Positions 7,301 through 16,014 of a stretch of DNA of 64,000 nt are shown here, one piece after another. The notes under the pieces are model-generated. The model saw nothing but the letters and a program-made list of their open reading frames with translations. It was not told the DNA's origin and did no database searches. This DNA is from JAHEJA01 sp965656445 (GTDB taxonomy: Bacteria; Pseudomonadota; Alphaproteobacteria; Rhodobacterales; Rhodobacteraceae). A program made the position numbers and the translations under genes. Position 1 is the stretch's first letter; every line of letters starts with the position of its first letter. The stretch lies in assembly GCA_965656445.1 (NCBI GenBank), contig CBFHKO010000001.1, positions 124,001 through 188,000 of the forward strand. The letters run 5' to 3'.

Positions 7301-8669
7301 AGGCAACCCGCCGACTACCAAGAAGAGCACTAAGCGCCCCGCTCAACAGAACAAAGAGGCAAATCGCCAAGAGTTGTTCATATTTGTGTCCCTCTGGCAA
7401 AAGGGTTTGCGCCCATGCGGAGCCACGCGCAAAATAAAGAACCGCTCCAAAGAGAGCTGAGGCAAAGCACAGCACATAGGCCCATCCCGCCATGTCACGG
7501 CGCAAGATCAGCACCGTTATGACCACGGGCGTGAGGAACATCGAGGCTGTTCCACTTATCGCTACGGCATCAAACAAAGTTCCATTGCCCCAGAGGGTTA
7601 GCCCCCCTCCGATCAACAGGAACATCACCATCGCAACGCGTCCCCCTGTCACTGTACGTGGCAAGAGCGCGAATTCCTCGCTCATGAGGCGGGCCACAGA
7701 GGACAAGGCAGAATCAAGTGTAGACAGCCCAGAAATCAACAAGGACAACAAGAGACAAGCAAAGATCACATCAGGAAACTTCTCAGCCCAAGTGCCGAGT
7801 AAATCGCTTTGGATCTCGGCCCCGATTTCGGCAGCTTGTATTCCAAACAAAGCGAACCCCATGATGCACAGGGAGGACACCCAAAACGCATGGAGAAAGG
7901 ATTTCTTCGTCACCTCGTCATCCGCCAAAAACCCGCGATCCATCATCACAGGATCATGCAGCGGATAGGAAAACACCTGAAGCGCAGCGACAGCCAAGAG
8001 CACCCAGCCATTATAGCCCCCTGCGACCCCGTCAGAGGTCATAATTGCGGTGATTGAAAACTCTGGCGACGTCACGAGAAAAGCAAGTGCTATGGCAAAC
8101 ACAATCAAAAAGACGATCATTTGCACCACATCCGTTTTCAGGGCCGCGCGCAATCCGCCCCATGCGGAATAGACAAAGACGATAATCGACAAAACAACTA
8201 CGGAAATTTCTCGAATATAGGTCACATCAGGCATTAAGACTGCAAAGATCAACGCGATAACCAAGAGGTTTGCAAAGACTTCAGACAACAAGCGAAGCGC
8301 TATCACCCCGTTATATGTCAGGGTCCCCATGCGCCCAAAATGTCGGCGGAGCCAGTCTTGAACAGACGTGCTTTGATCCTTTCGCAGGCGGTTGACCACA
8401 AACCCACCCGTGAGGAATGACACATAATAAGCTGTATAGGCCAAAGCGCCTGCAATACCGTAGTAATAGCCGAGGATGGCCGCATTCAGCAGCGAGCGCG
8501 CAAAGATCCATGTTGTAACTTGGCTTAGAACCAATGTGGTTAATGTCGGCGCATGCCCTGTATCGGATTTCCCCTCATAGAACCCTGCCACTGTGACAGG
8601 TTGCGCCGATAAATAGAGGCTATAGGCAAGCGTCGCCACTAACCCAACCAAAACGATCCCAAGTATCAT
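7299..8669 (-). CDS. Sodium:solute symporter (SSS family)
   Basis: Integral inner-membrane transporter of about 456 residues with roughly 12-13 hydrophobic segments, fitting the SSS family that couples sodium entry to uptake of solutes such as proline, pantothenate or carboxylates. A GLSTLDSALSS motif resembles the conserved sodium-site region of the family. The substrate cannot be told. I chose the ATG at 8669, with GGGGAAAA before it. An in-frame TTG at 8705 would add 12 residues, but its GGAGAGG directly abuts the codon. It probably follows the SDR gene to its right in transcription order. Confidence 0.85.
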   Translation of the reverse strand: MILGIVLVGLVATLAYSLYLSAQPVTVAGFYEGKSDTGHAPTLTTLVLSQVTTWIFARSLLNAAILGYYYGIAGALAYTAYYVSFLTGGFVVNRLRKDQSTSVQDWLRRHFGRMGTLTYNGVIALRLLSEVFANLLVIALIFAVLMPDVTYIREISVVVLSIIVFVYSAWGGLRAALKTDVVQMIVFLIVFAIALAFLVTSPEFSITAIMTSDGVAGGYNGWVLLAVAALQVFSYPLHDPVMMDRGFLADDEVTKKSFLHAFWVSSLCIMGFALFGIQAAEIGAEIQSDLLGTWAEKFPDVIFACLLLSLLISGLSTLDSALSSVARLMSEEFALLPRTVTGGRVAMVMFLLIGGGLTLWGNGTLFDAVAISGTASMFLTPVVITVLILRRDMAGWAYVLCFASALFGAVLYFARGSAWAQTLLPEGHKYEQLLAICLFVLLSGALSALLGSRRVA

Positions 8670-8756
8670 AGAGTTTTCCCCGCTGTTTGAGGCAACCTCT
8701 AGCAACCTCTCCTTGGGATCGCGATGCTTATTTTAGGATTTAACGCATTTGTGAGG

Positions 8757-9536
8757 TTAAAGGGTTGCGTTCACCGCCCCACCATCCAACAAGATATTTT
8801 GACCGATGATAAAGCCTGCATGCTGAGAACACAAAAACGCACAGGTCGCCCCAAATTCTTGGGCCGTTCCATAGCGCCCTGCTGGAATAGTCTTAGCACG
8901 TTGCACGGCTGCTTCCTCAATGGAAATGCCTTGCTGGTTCGCCACGCCGGTGTCTAAGGCCACTGCACGATCCGTGGCGTGAATACCAGGCATGAGGTTG
9001 TTGATTGTGACGCCATGCCCCGCCACTTGGCGTGCTGTGCCAGCGACATACCCCGTCAATCCCGCGCGCGCAGAGTTTGACAAGCCCAGAACCGCGATCG
9101 GAGCTTTAACTGATTGTGAAGTGATATTCACAATACGACCCCAGCCCTTGTCCATCATCGACGGCAAGACCGCTTTGATCAAGGAAATTGGCGTTATCAT
9201 ATTGGCATCTAACGCTTTTATAAAATCGTCACGTGTCCAATCAGACCACATACCAGGAGGCGGACCGCCTGCGTTGGTGACCAAAATGTCGATGTCACCT
9301 GCCGCTTGTAACACGTCCTGTTGCCCTTGCTCTGTTGTGATGTCCGTCGCGATTGTGACAACCTCAACACCGAAACGGCTACGGATATCCTCAGCCGTCG
9401 CCTCAAGCGCCTCAGACCCACGGGCACACATGACAAGATCTACGCCAGCCGCGGCCAAATTTTCAGCGCAGCCTTTGCCCAATCCTTTGCTTGATGCACA
9501 AACAAGCGCGCGTTTTCCGTTTATTCCTAAATCCAT
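8757..9536 (-). CDS. SDR family protein lacking the usual YxxxK motif
   Basis: Rossmann-fold protein of 259 residues with a variant cofactor motif (CASSKGLGKG near residues 13-22), the NAGG segment and the SQS region of short-chain dehydrogenases. Where classical members have YxxSK, this protein reads SNSAR, so the catalytic Tyr and Lys are replaced. The PGIHATDR segment after it matches a known subgroup of 3-oxoacyl-ACP-reductase-like SDRs with an imperfect tetrad. Activity is therefore uncertain. A GGAGGA ribosome site precedes the ATG. Confidence 0.85.
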   Translation of the reverse strand: MDLGINGKRALVCASSKGLGKGCAENLAAAGVDLVMCARGSEALEATAEDIRSRFGVEVVTIATDITTEQGQQDVLQAAGDIDILVTNAGGPPPGMWSDWTRDDFIKALDANMITPISLIKAVLPSMMDKGWGRIVNITSQSVKAPIAVLGLSNSARAGLTGYVAGTARQVAGHGVTINNLMPGIHATDRAVALDTGVANQQGISIEEAAVQRAKTIPAGRYGTAQEFGATCAFLCSQHAGFIIGQNILLDGGAVNATL

Positions 9537-9575
9537 AACGTCCTCCTAGGTTTTCACGGACTATGGCGAAAGCGT

Positions 9576-9598
9576 GGCGAATTGCAATCGCAATTGCC
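9576..9598. repeat. Imperfect inverted repeat upstream of the SDR gene
   Basis: GGC-G-AATTGC and GCAATT-GCC form a 9-bp stem with one bulged base and an AATC loop. It lies about 40 bases before the SDR start on the minus strand, within the divergent region shared with the Hint-domain gene. An operator is plausible. No regulator is assigned. Confidence 0.3.
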
Positions 9599-9762
9599 CC
9601 GAAATGAACTGTGACTTGGCCCGTTTTTGACACATTCATAATCACATAATCGTCAAAACAGCAGTAAACTATAAGAGAATGGTGACGTTTGTGTTAGATG
9701 TAGGCTTATTAGGATCAACATTTCAAATGTCGGCGATTTCAAAACCAAAGAAACGGAGAAAA

Positions 9763-10737
9763 ATGCAAACCGTTCCAGTTTATTCCGCAGAGTCTTTTCG
9801 CGTGGAAAATGGTGCAAATTTAGGCGATCCTATTTCAACCTCTGAAGACCTTTGTTTAGATGATTGTTATGCTCTGCATTCCGCAGCACCCCGCCAACGC
9901 TTGTCCCTCTTGTTGGATGATGATGGGTTGCGCGTCGGTAAAAACGGAGATGTCGGCGCATTCATGAACCGTCTTTTTCTGGATTGCGTCATCACCTTGA
10001 TGAGCACCTCTGGCAAAGTGATCGACGCCATTGTCGCCGTCGAAGTCGACGATTCAGACATGATTGCACGCACATATCTTTTGCCCCTCTGTCCGATTGA
10101 TCCTAAAATTGAATACACGTTGATCAATGTGTGTCGCGACACCGCGGAGGAAATATTTGCGCAGATCGCTTGTGTGTCCTTCGTTAAAGGCACGCGCATA
10201 ACGCTGGCGACTGGCGAGATGATCCCAATCGAAGATCTGAAAGCCGGAGATAGCGTCATCACCCGCGACGCTGGCGTGCAAGAAATCAAATGGGTTGGGC
10301 ATTCCACTGTTCGGGCCACTGGTGAATTTGCCCCCGTTGTGATCAAAGCCAAAGCCTTGCACAACGAAAACGATCTTATCGTCAGCCCTGAGCATCGTTT
10401 GTTCATCTACCAACGCAGCGATCAACTTGGAACAGGGCGCGCTGAAACATTAGTGCGCGCCTCTCAGCTTGTGGATGGCAAGGACGTCACACGGCTTGAT
10501 TCAGGCTTTGTTGATTACTACCAGCTTTTGTTTGATGATCATCACATCATCTATGCCGAAGGAATTGCCGCCGAAAGCCTCTTATTCGATCATCGCACGC
10601 GCTCTGCGCTTCCTGATCAAGCAACACAAAAAATGTCGTCTCATCGGACACGTTATGGCAATGAATTAGAAATCGAAGATCATCATTTTAAAGGCCACAC
10701 ACCTGTTTCCATTCTGAGGCTTGCCTCAACGAGCTAA
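9763..10737 (+). CDS. Hint (hedgehog/intein) domain protein
   Basis: Protein of about 324 residues with an N-terminal region of unknown fold and a Hint_2 domain starting near residue 137. The domain shows GTRITLATGEMIPIEDL, then a GDSVITRD segment and the later VSPEHRLFI block containing the conserved His. Such proteins are abundant in Rhodobacterales, often with calcium-binding secreted proteins, and may self-cleave. The usual nucleophilic Cys before F-x-x-GT is Ser139 here, with a Cys two residues earlier. I chose the ATG at 9763 because GGAG stands before it and it matches relatives; the frame is open back to an ATG at 9679. The stop interlocks with that of the BLUF gene. Confidence 0.8.
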   Translation: MQTVPVYSAESFRVENGANLGDPISTSEDLCLDDCYALHSAAPRQRLSLLLDDDGLRVGKNGDVGAFMNRLFLDCVITLMSTSGKVIDAIVAVEVDDSDMIARTYLLPLCPIDPKIEYTLINVCRDTAEEIFAQIACVSFVKGTRITLATGEMIPIEDLKAGDSVITRDAGVQEIKWVGHSTVRATGEFAPVVIKAKALHNENDLIVSPEHRLFIYQRSDQLGTGRAETLVRASQLVDGKDVTRLDSGFVDYYQLLFDDHHIIYAEGIAAESLLFDHRTRSALPDQATQKMSSHRTRYGNELEIEDHHFKGHTPVSILRLASTS

Positions 10738-11186
10738 GCCGCCGAACCATGTGCGGCCCCTGTCATACGTCCCAAGAGGAACCCAGTCACAAACACCCTC
10801 AGCAATCCCGATTGCAGGTTGGATAAATCATCCTCATTGTCAAAAAAGCCATTGAGCTGCTCTAATTTTGATCGTTGCGCCGTCTCAAGGCGGGCAAATC
10901 CCATTTTCCATTTGGCAAAAGCGCGTTTGTTCACACGCCCATCATATAACAAAACCATGTCCTTGTGACGTGGGTCGTTTGAGATACGCGCAAGTGCCGC
11001 TTTGACCGCATCATATCCGCCTTCGAGAACCTGAAGGAATTCCTTGTTTTCATAAAGCAAAATACCCGTCAAACCTTGAGCTGAATTGTTTTTCTGAGCC
11101 TGTGTCAGGATTGCTTCTAGCACGTCATCGCTGAGGTCTTCTTCTGTTTTGGAAAGGTAAATTATTTGATAAATATCCTGTGACAT
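10734..11186 (-). CDS. BLUF-domain blue-light photoreceptor
   Basis: Short cytoplasmic sensor of 150 residues. The N-terminal BLUF domain (about 5-97) binds FAD and senses blue light. All three photochemical residues are present with AppA spacing: Tyr10 (IIYLS), Asn34 (KNNSAQGLTG) and Gln52 (FLQVLEG). About 50 further residues form a C-terminal helical extension with no recognised output domain, as in short BLUF proteins such as PixD/Slr1694-type. Signalling would need a partner that is not obvious nearby. It is divergent from prfC and convergent with the Hint gene. Confidence 0.9.
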   Translation of the reverse strand: MSQDIYQIIYLSKTEEDLSDDVLEAILTQAQKNNSAQGLTGILLYENKEFLQVLEGGYDAVKAALARISNDPRHKDMVLLYDGRVNKRAFAKWKMGFARLETAQRSKLEQLNGFFDNEDDLSNLQSGLLRVFVTGFLLGRMTGAAHGSAA

Positions 11187-11305
11187 GCCCGTCTCTGAGT
11201 TGAAATTTCCTACATGTAGAAGAACGGAGTTTGACCCGTAAATTTTAGAACCACGCCAAGTGTTTTTCTTGCCAATTCACATAACCGCGCATATACGGCG
11301 AAGAT

Positions 11306-12913
11306 ATGTTGGATATTGATACAAACCGCCCCGCATTGCCGCCAGAAATTGCACGTCGTCGAACATTTGCGATTATTTCTCACCCTGATGCGGGAAAAAC
11401 GACACTGACGGAAAAATTCCTTTTGTTTGGCGGTGCCATTCAAATGGCGGGACAGGTGCGCGCCAAAGGCGAAGCACGCCGCACACGCTCAGACTTTATG
11501 CAAATGGAAAAAGATCGCGGTATTTCCGTATCCGCCTCTGCGATGTCGTTTGATTTTAAGCAGTTCCGCTTTAACCTCGTCGACACGCCCGGTCACTCGG
11601 ATTTTTCCGAAGATACCTATCGCACCCTGACCGCCGTGGATGCCGCCGTTATGGTGATTGACGGCGCGAAAGGCGTTGAGAGCCAGACGCAAAAATTATT
11701 CGAAGTTTGCCGCCTACGCGATTTGCCGATCCTGACCTTCTGTAACAAGATGGACCGCGAAAGCCGCGACACATTTGAAATCATTGATGAAATCCAAGAA
11801 AACCTTGCGATTGATGTGACCCCTGCGAGCTGGCCTATTGGGGTCGGTAGCGAATTCATGGGATGCTATGATATCTTGCGCGACCGACTTGAGCTGATGG
11901 ACCGCGCAGATCGCAACCGCGTCGCCGAAAGCGTTGAAATCAAAGGAATGGACGACCCCAAGCTTGCGGAAATGGTGCCTGCGCATTTATTGGATAAGCT
12001 CATCGAAGAGGTCGAAATGGCGCGCGAACTCTTGCCCAAGCTTGACCCACAAGCCGTTCTTGAGGGTCACATGACGCCGATTTGGTTTGGCTCTGCGATC
12101 AACTCCTTTGGCGTCAAAGAGTTGATGGATGGGATTGCAACCTACGGCCCAGAACCTCAACCGCAATTGGCCTCGCCGCGCGAAATCTGTCCAGAGGAAA
12201 AAAAGGTCGCTGGTTTTGTGTTCAAGGTTCAGGCGAATATGGACCCTAAACACCGCGACCGTGTCGCCTTTGTACGAATGGCGTCGGGTCATTTCAAACG
12301 TGGGATGAAACTAACCCACGTGAGAACCAAAAAGCCGATGGCGGTGTCAAACCCTGTGATGTTCCTCGCCTCAGATCGTGAATTGGCAGAGGAGGCTTGG
12401 GCTGGTGATATCATCGGTATTCCGAACCACGGCCAGCTTCGTATTGGTGACACGCTCACCGAAGGTGAAATGCTGCGCGCCACGGGGATCCCGTCTTTTG
12501 CGCCAGAATTACTTCAAACGTGCCGCGCAGGCGATCCGATGAAGGCCAAGCACCTCGAAAAAGCTTTGATGCAATTTGCAGAAGAAGGGGCCGCCAAAGT
12601 GTTCAAGCCGACCTTTGGGTCAGGATTTATTGTTGGTGTTGTTGGTGCGCTCCAATTTGAAGTGCTCGCAAGCCGTATTGAGATGGAATATGGGCTGCCT
12701 GTGCGCTTTGAGCCGTCACAATTCACCTCAGCCCGTTGGGTCAACGGCGACAAGACCGCGGTTGATAAATTCTGCAACATAAACAAGCAGCATATCGCAG
12801 AAGACCATGATGGGGACATCGTTTATTTGACGCGTTTACAATGGGATATCGATCGAATTGAACGTGACTATCCGGATGTAAAGCTGACCTCAACGAAAGA
12901 AATGCTAACTTAA
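11306..12913 (+). CDS. prfC: Peptide chain release factor 3
   Basis: RF3 is a GTPase that recycles RF1/RF2 from ribosomes after termination. The 535-residue protein has the full translational GTPase set: SHPDAGKTTL (G1, about 26-35), the switch region, DTPGHSDF (G3) and NKMD (G4). RF3-type domains II and III follow. Length and motif spacing match E. coli PrfC (529 residues). It appears monocistronic or leads into the glycosyltransferase-like gene 58 bases downstream. The ribosome site before the ATG is weak (GGCGAAGAT). Confidence 0.95.
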   Translation: MLDIDTNRPALPPEIARRRTFAIISHPDAGKTTLTEKFLLFGGAIQMAGQVRAKGEARRTRSDFMQMEKDRGISVSASAMSFDFKQFRFNLVDTPGHSDFSEDTYRTLTAVDAAVMVIDGAKGVESQTQKLFEVCRLRDLPILTFCNKMDRESRDTFEIIDEIQENLAIDVTPASWPIGVGSEFMGCYDILRDRLELMDRADRNRVAESVEIKGMDDPKLAEMVPAHLLDKLIEEVEMARELLPKLDPQAVLEGHMTPIWFGSAINSFGVKELMDGIATYGPEPQPQLASPREICPEEKKVAGFVFKVQANMDPKHRDRVAFVRMASGHFKRGMKLTHVRTKKPMAVSNPVMFLASDRELAEEAWAGDIIGIPNHGQLRIGDTLTEGEMLRATGIPSFAPELLQTCRAGDPMKAKHLEKALMQFAEEGAAKVFKPTFGSGFIVGVVGALQFEVLASRIEMEYGLPVRFEPSQFTSARWVNGDKTAVDKFCNINKQHIAEDHDGDIVYLTRLQWDIDRIERDYPDVKLTSTKEMLT

Positions 12914-12971
12914 CTATTGATAGATAAAACTCTACCAATTACCGTTAAAGTAATTGTTAGGGATATTTGTC

Positions 12972-13967
12972 ATGGCCGCTTGGGGTGTGGTGTCTACAGT
13001 TAAGGCACCCCTGTACGAAGTTATCAAATTCGTCGCACATCATCTCTCGATGGGAGCGAGCTATTTTGTCATCTATTTGGATGAGCCAGATCCCGACACA
13101 ATCGCCTATTTTGCCGATGATTTAGATGTTCGGATCATTCCCACAGATAGCGCCTATTGGTCCCAACATGGCAATCGCCCAAGCAGCATCGAAGGCCGCC
13201 AAATTGCCAATATCAACCACGCACTTGGCCAATTGCACGCCACAAGACGCAACCTCAAATGGGTAGCCCACATTGATATCGATGAATTCATCGTCAATCA
13301 CGCGGCAAAACTATCGATTAGCCAAAAACTCAAACGGCTCCCAAAGGAGCTTGTCGCGGTTCGCATTTCACCGATAGAAAATTTAATATCCCCTGCACCC
13401 ACACAGTCAGACGTCCATTTCTTCAAAGCTCTCATGTTTCCCTTTGGTCGTCGAATGCGGCTCTCGTCTGAAGTGTTTCCAGACTACGGCGATCAGATCA
13501 TCGGTGGGTTTTTATCCCATAAGAATGGCAAGTCGATGTTCCGTGTCACGGAGACCCCGATCAAAGTCGGAATTCATCATGTAAAATCACAACAGGCTGA
13601 TGCTGACACCGTGTACCTGCGTGGATATGAATTGGCCCATTTTCACGTGACACCTTGGGATCAATTTGAACAGCTCTACGAGCTGCGCAGACGCGAGGGA
13701 TCCTATCGTCCTATTAATTCGGAAAAAACAATAGGCCCCAGAAAACTTCCACCTGTGTGGAAAGTGCTAGATGATATTGAACAAAGCGAAGGACGCGAAG
13801 GCGTAAAGCGGCTTTTCGACGCTCTTTGTGTGGCCACCCCCGATTTGCAAAAGAGATTGGCGAATTTTAACCTTTTGCGGCGCATTGATATGCAATTTGA
13901 ACACAATATCGCCCGCTATTTCCCAGATGCGGCCCAAGCGACAGCACGCCGTGTCAATGCGGATTGA
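12972..13967 (+). CDS. Glycosyltransferase family 2-like protein
   Basis: Protein of about 331 residues. The N-terminal part (about 5-110) resembles GT-A fold glycosyltransferases of the Glyco_tranf_2_4 type often found in roseobacters. The HIDIDEF motif near residue 97 gives the DxD metal and sugar-nucleotide site. A C-terminal region rich in basic residues follows, with no second domain recognised. The ATG at 12972 has AGGGAT before it; the frame extends to a TTG at 12954 that has no ribosome site. Donor and acceptor are unknown, and no polysaccharide cluster surrounds it. Confidence 0.7.
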   Translation: MAAWGVVSTVKAPLYEVIKFVAHHLSMGASYFVIYLDEPDPDTIAYFADDLDVRIIPTDSAYWSQHGNRPSSIEGRQIANINHALGQLHATRRNLKWVAHIDIDEFIVNHAAKLSISQKLKRLPKELVAVRISPIENLISPAPTQSDVHFFKALMFPFGRRMRLSSEVFPDYGDQIIGGFLSHKNGKSMFRVTETPIKVGIHHVKSQQADADTVYLRGYELAHFHVTPWDQFEQLYELRRREGSYRPINSEKTIGPRKLPPVWKVLDDIEQSEGREGVKRLFDALCVATPDLQKRLANFNLLRRIDMQFEHNIARYFPDAAQATARRVNAD

Positions 13968-14070
13968 CCCGCGCCCCTACTTTCATGTATGAACCCTCCC
14001 GATCCTTGAATGCAAGAATGGCAGGGCCGCACGGGCCTGGATCGACATCAGACGATACGGGCTAAGATAT

Positions 14071-14087
14071 GTCCGTAAATTACGGAC
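14071..14087 (+). promoter_or_regulatory. Hairpin covering the helicase ribosome-binding site
   Basis: GTCCGTAA and TTACGGAC are perfect inverse complements around a single A. As RNA they form a stem of at least six pairs (GTCCGT/ACGGAC) with an AAATT loop, ending four bases before the helicase ATG at 14092. The only Shine-Dalgarno-like bases (GGAC) lie in the 3' arm, so folding would hide them. The dyad could instead be a protein operator. Sequestration is inference. Confidence 0.45.
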
Positions 14088-14091
14088 GCAG

Positions 14092-15498
14092 ATGACAAAA
14101 TTCTCTGACCTAAACCTAAATCCCAAGATCCTCAAAGCTATTGAAGACGCAGGCTACGAAAGCCCCACTCCGATCCAAGAAGGTGCAATCCCTTCCGCAC
14201 TTGAAGGCAAGGATGTTTTAGGTATTGCCCAAACTGGAACCGGAAAAACCGCCAGTTTCACCCTTCCTATGATACATATGCTGGCCCGCGGTCGCGCCCG
14301 TGCCCGCATGCCACGCTCATTGGTTCTATGCCCAACGCGTGAGTTGGCGGCGCAGGTTGCCGAAAACTTTGATGTGTATTCAAAAAACCTCAAACTGACC
14401 AAAGCTCTGCTTATCGGCGGTGTGAGCTTCAAAGAACAAGATCAGCTCATCGACAAAGGTGTCGATGTATTGATCGCCACACCAGGTCGTCTATTGGACC
14501 ATTTCGAACGCGGCAAGCTTTTGTTGACCGGTGTTCAAATTATGGTTGTCGACGAAGCGGACCGTATGTTGGATATGGGCTTTATCCCTGATATCGAACG
14601 CATCTTTAACCTCACGCCATTCACACGCCAGACTCTGTTCTTTTCTGCAACAATGGCGCCTGAAATCGAGCGGATCACCAATACGTTCCTCTCGGCCCCA
14701 ACACGTGTTGAAGTCGCCCGTCAGGCAACAGCCTCTGAAAACATTGAACAAGGCGTTGTGATGTTCAAAGCCTCGCGTCGCGATCGTGAGGGGTCCGAGA
14801 AACGCAAAGTTCTCCGTACCTTGATTCAAAACGAAGGCGACAAATGCGTCAATGCGGTAGTCTTCTGCAATCGCAAAGTCGACGTTGATGTCTGTGCCAA
14901 GTCATTGAACAAATATGGCGTCCAAGCGGCCCCTATTCACGGTGATTTGGATCAAAGCCAACGCACGCAGACCTTGGACGATTTTCGCGCCGGTAAATTG
15001 CGCGTGCTCGTGGCCTCAGATGTCGCCGCACGCGGCTTGGATGTTCCCTCGGTGAGCCATGTGTTCAACTTTGATGTGCCAAGCCATGCCGAAGATTACG
15101 TTCACCGCATTGGCCGCACAGGTCGCGCAGGACGTGATGGGAAGGCCGTGATGATTTGCACACCTCGAGATGAAAAGAATTTCGAGGCGATCGAAGCTTT
15201 GATGCAGAGGGAAATCCCACGCCTCGAAAATCCGATCAAAAGCGCCCCTACCGAAGAGCGTGAACCGCGCAAGGCCCAGCCCAAAGCCCAGCCCCGCAAG
15301 GCGAAAGCAGAGACATCGGTTGAAGCATCGACGGTTGAGACCCCTGAGGCGGCCCCAGAAAAACCAGTCAACCGTCGTGAGCGCCCCAAGAACAACAATG
15401 CGCGCGGCAAAGCCAATGATCGCAGCCAAGTTGTTGGCATGGGGGATCATCTTCCCAGCTTTATCGCCCTTAGCTTTGATGAGCGGCGCGCAAGCTAA
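14092..15498 (+). CDS. DEAD-box RNA helicase (RhlE-like)
   Basis: ATP-dependent RNA helicase of 468 residues. All core motifs are visible in order: the Q motif (TPIQ near 26-29), AQTGTGKT at 46-53, PTRELA, GG, TPGR, DEAD, SAT, then in the second RecA domain HGDLDQSQR, ARGLDVP and HRIGRTGR. The C-terminal 90 residues are a basic Pro/Ala/Lys/Arg-rich tail typical of RhlE/CsdA-type proteins that remodel RNA or ribosome precursors. The leader hairpin at 14071-14087 suggests translational control. A MarR gene follows 48 bases downstream. Confidence 0.93.
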   Translation: MTKFSDLNLNPKILKAIEDAGYESPTPIQEGAIPSALEGKDVLGIAQTGTGKTASFTLPMIHMLARGRARARMPRSLVLCPTRELAAQVAENFDVYSKNLKLTKALLIGGVSFKEQDQLIDKGVDVLIATPGRLLDHFERGKLLLTGVQIMVVDEADRMLDMGFIPDIERIFNLTPFTRQTLFFSATMAPEIERITNTFLSAPTRVEVARQATASENIEQGVVMFKASRRDREGSEKRKVLRTLIQNEGDKCVNAVVFCNRKVDVDVCAKSLNKYGVQAAPIHGDLDQSQRTQTLDDFRAGKLRVLVASDVAARGLDVPSVSHVFNFDVPSHAEDYVHRIGRTGRAGRDGKAVMICTPRDEKNFEAIEALMQREIPRLENPIKSAPTEEREPRKAQPKAQPRKAKAETSVEASTVETPEAAPEKPVNRRERPKNNNARGKANDRSQVVGMGDHLPSFIALSFDERRAS

Positions 15499-15546
15499 CC
15501 GACTGGCATAAAACTTGCAGTGTATTCCGACGAATGACAGATCGGA

Positions 15547-16014
15547 ATGCACATGCCCAAAAGTTCACGACTTCAAATGGATCAAGCCATGTCACTTTCC
15601 CTTGAATTGGGACGGTTGACGCAGGTTTATAACAATCGCCTCGCTCAATTGCTTAGCGATTTGGATGTTACGTTTCCTCAGTTTACAATTTTGGATTACA
15701 TTCTTCAGATGGGCCCAGAGGGGACGTCAGTTGGTCAAATTTCCCAAGCTGTTGAGGTTCTGCAACCCGCTGTTACAAAAACGGTCAAGAAATTTGCCGC
15801 CCGTGGGTTATTGACAGTCACGACTGTCGAAAACGACAAACGTCAAAAAACCATCGTTATGACGCCCGACGGAGCCGCCTTTATTGGGCGTCTCAGAGCC
15901 GCGCTTTTGCCAGATGTATTGAACTGTTTTGAAAACTGGCCTGCTGACAAGATCGAACGCTTTTCATCCGATCTTGTTGCTTTTCGCACTTGGCTTCAGG
16001 ACAATCGCGTCTGA
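15547..16014 (+). CDS. MarR-family transcriptional regulator
   Basis: DNA-binding regulator of 155 residues with the winged-helix MarR pattern. Helices include LDVTFPQFTILDYI, then the recognition segment GTSVGQISQAVEVLQPAVTK, and the wing with the conserved DKRQK (ENDKRQKTIVMTPDG). The ligand and targets are unknown. Its stop directly abuts the stop of ribonuclease J on the other strand, leaving no room for a terminator. A downstream ATG at 15553 is an alternative start. Confidence 0.85.
   Translation: MHMPKSSRLQMDQAMSLSLELGRLTQVYNNRLAQLLSDLDVTFPQFTILDYILQMGPEGTSVGQISQAVEVLQPAVTKTVKKFAARGLLTVTTVENDKRQKTIVMTPDGAAFIGRLRAALLPDVLNCFENWPADKIERFSSDLVAFRTWLQDNRV

Noticed and set aside
8992..9549. 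Open frame of 185 codons antisense to the SDR gene
   Set aside because: The minus-strand SDR has a ribosome site and recognisable fold; the plus frame has neither.
11210..11219. CTACATGTAG palindrome upstream of the BLUF gene
   Set aside because: Ten-base palindromes of this kind are expected by chance; nothing else supports a site.
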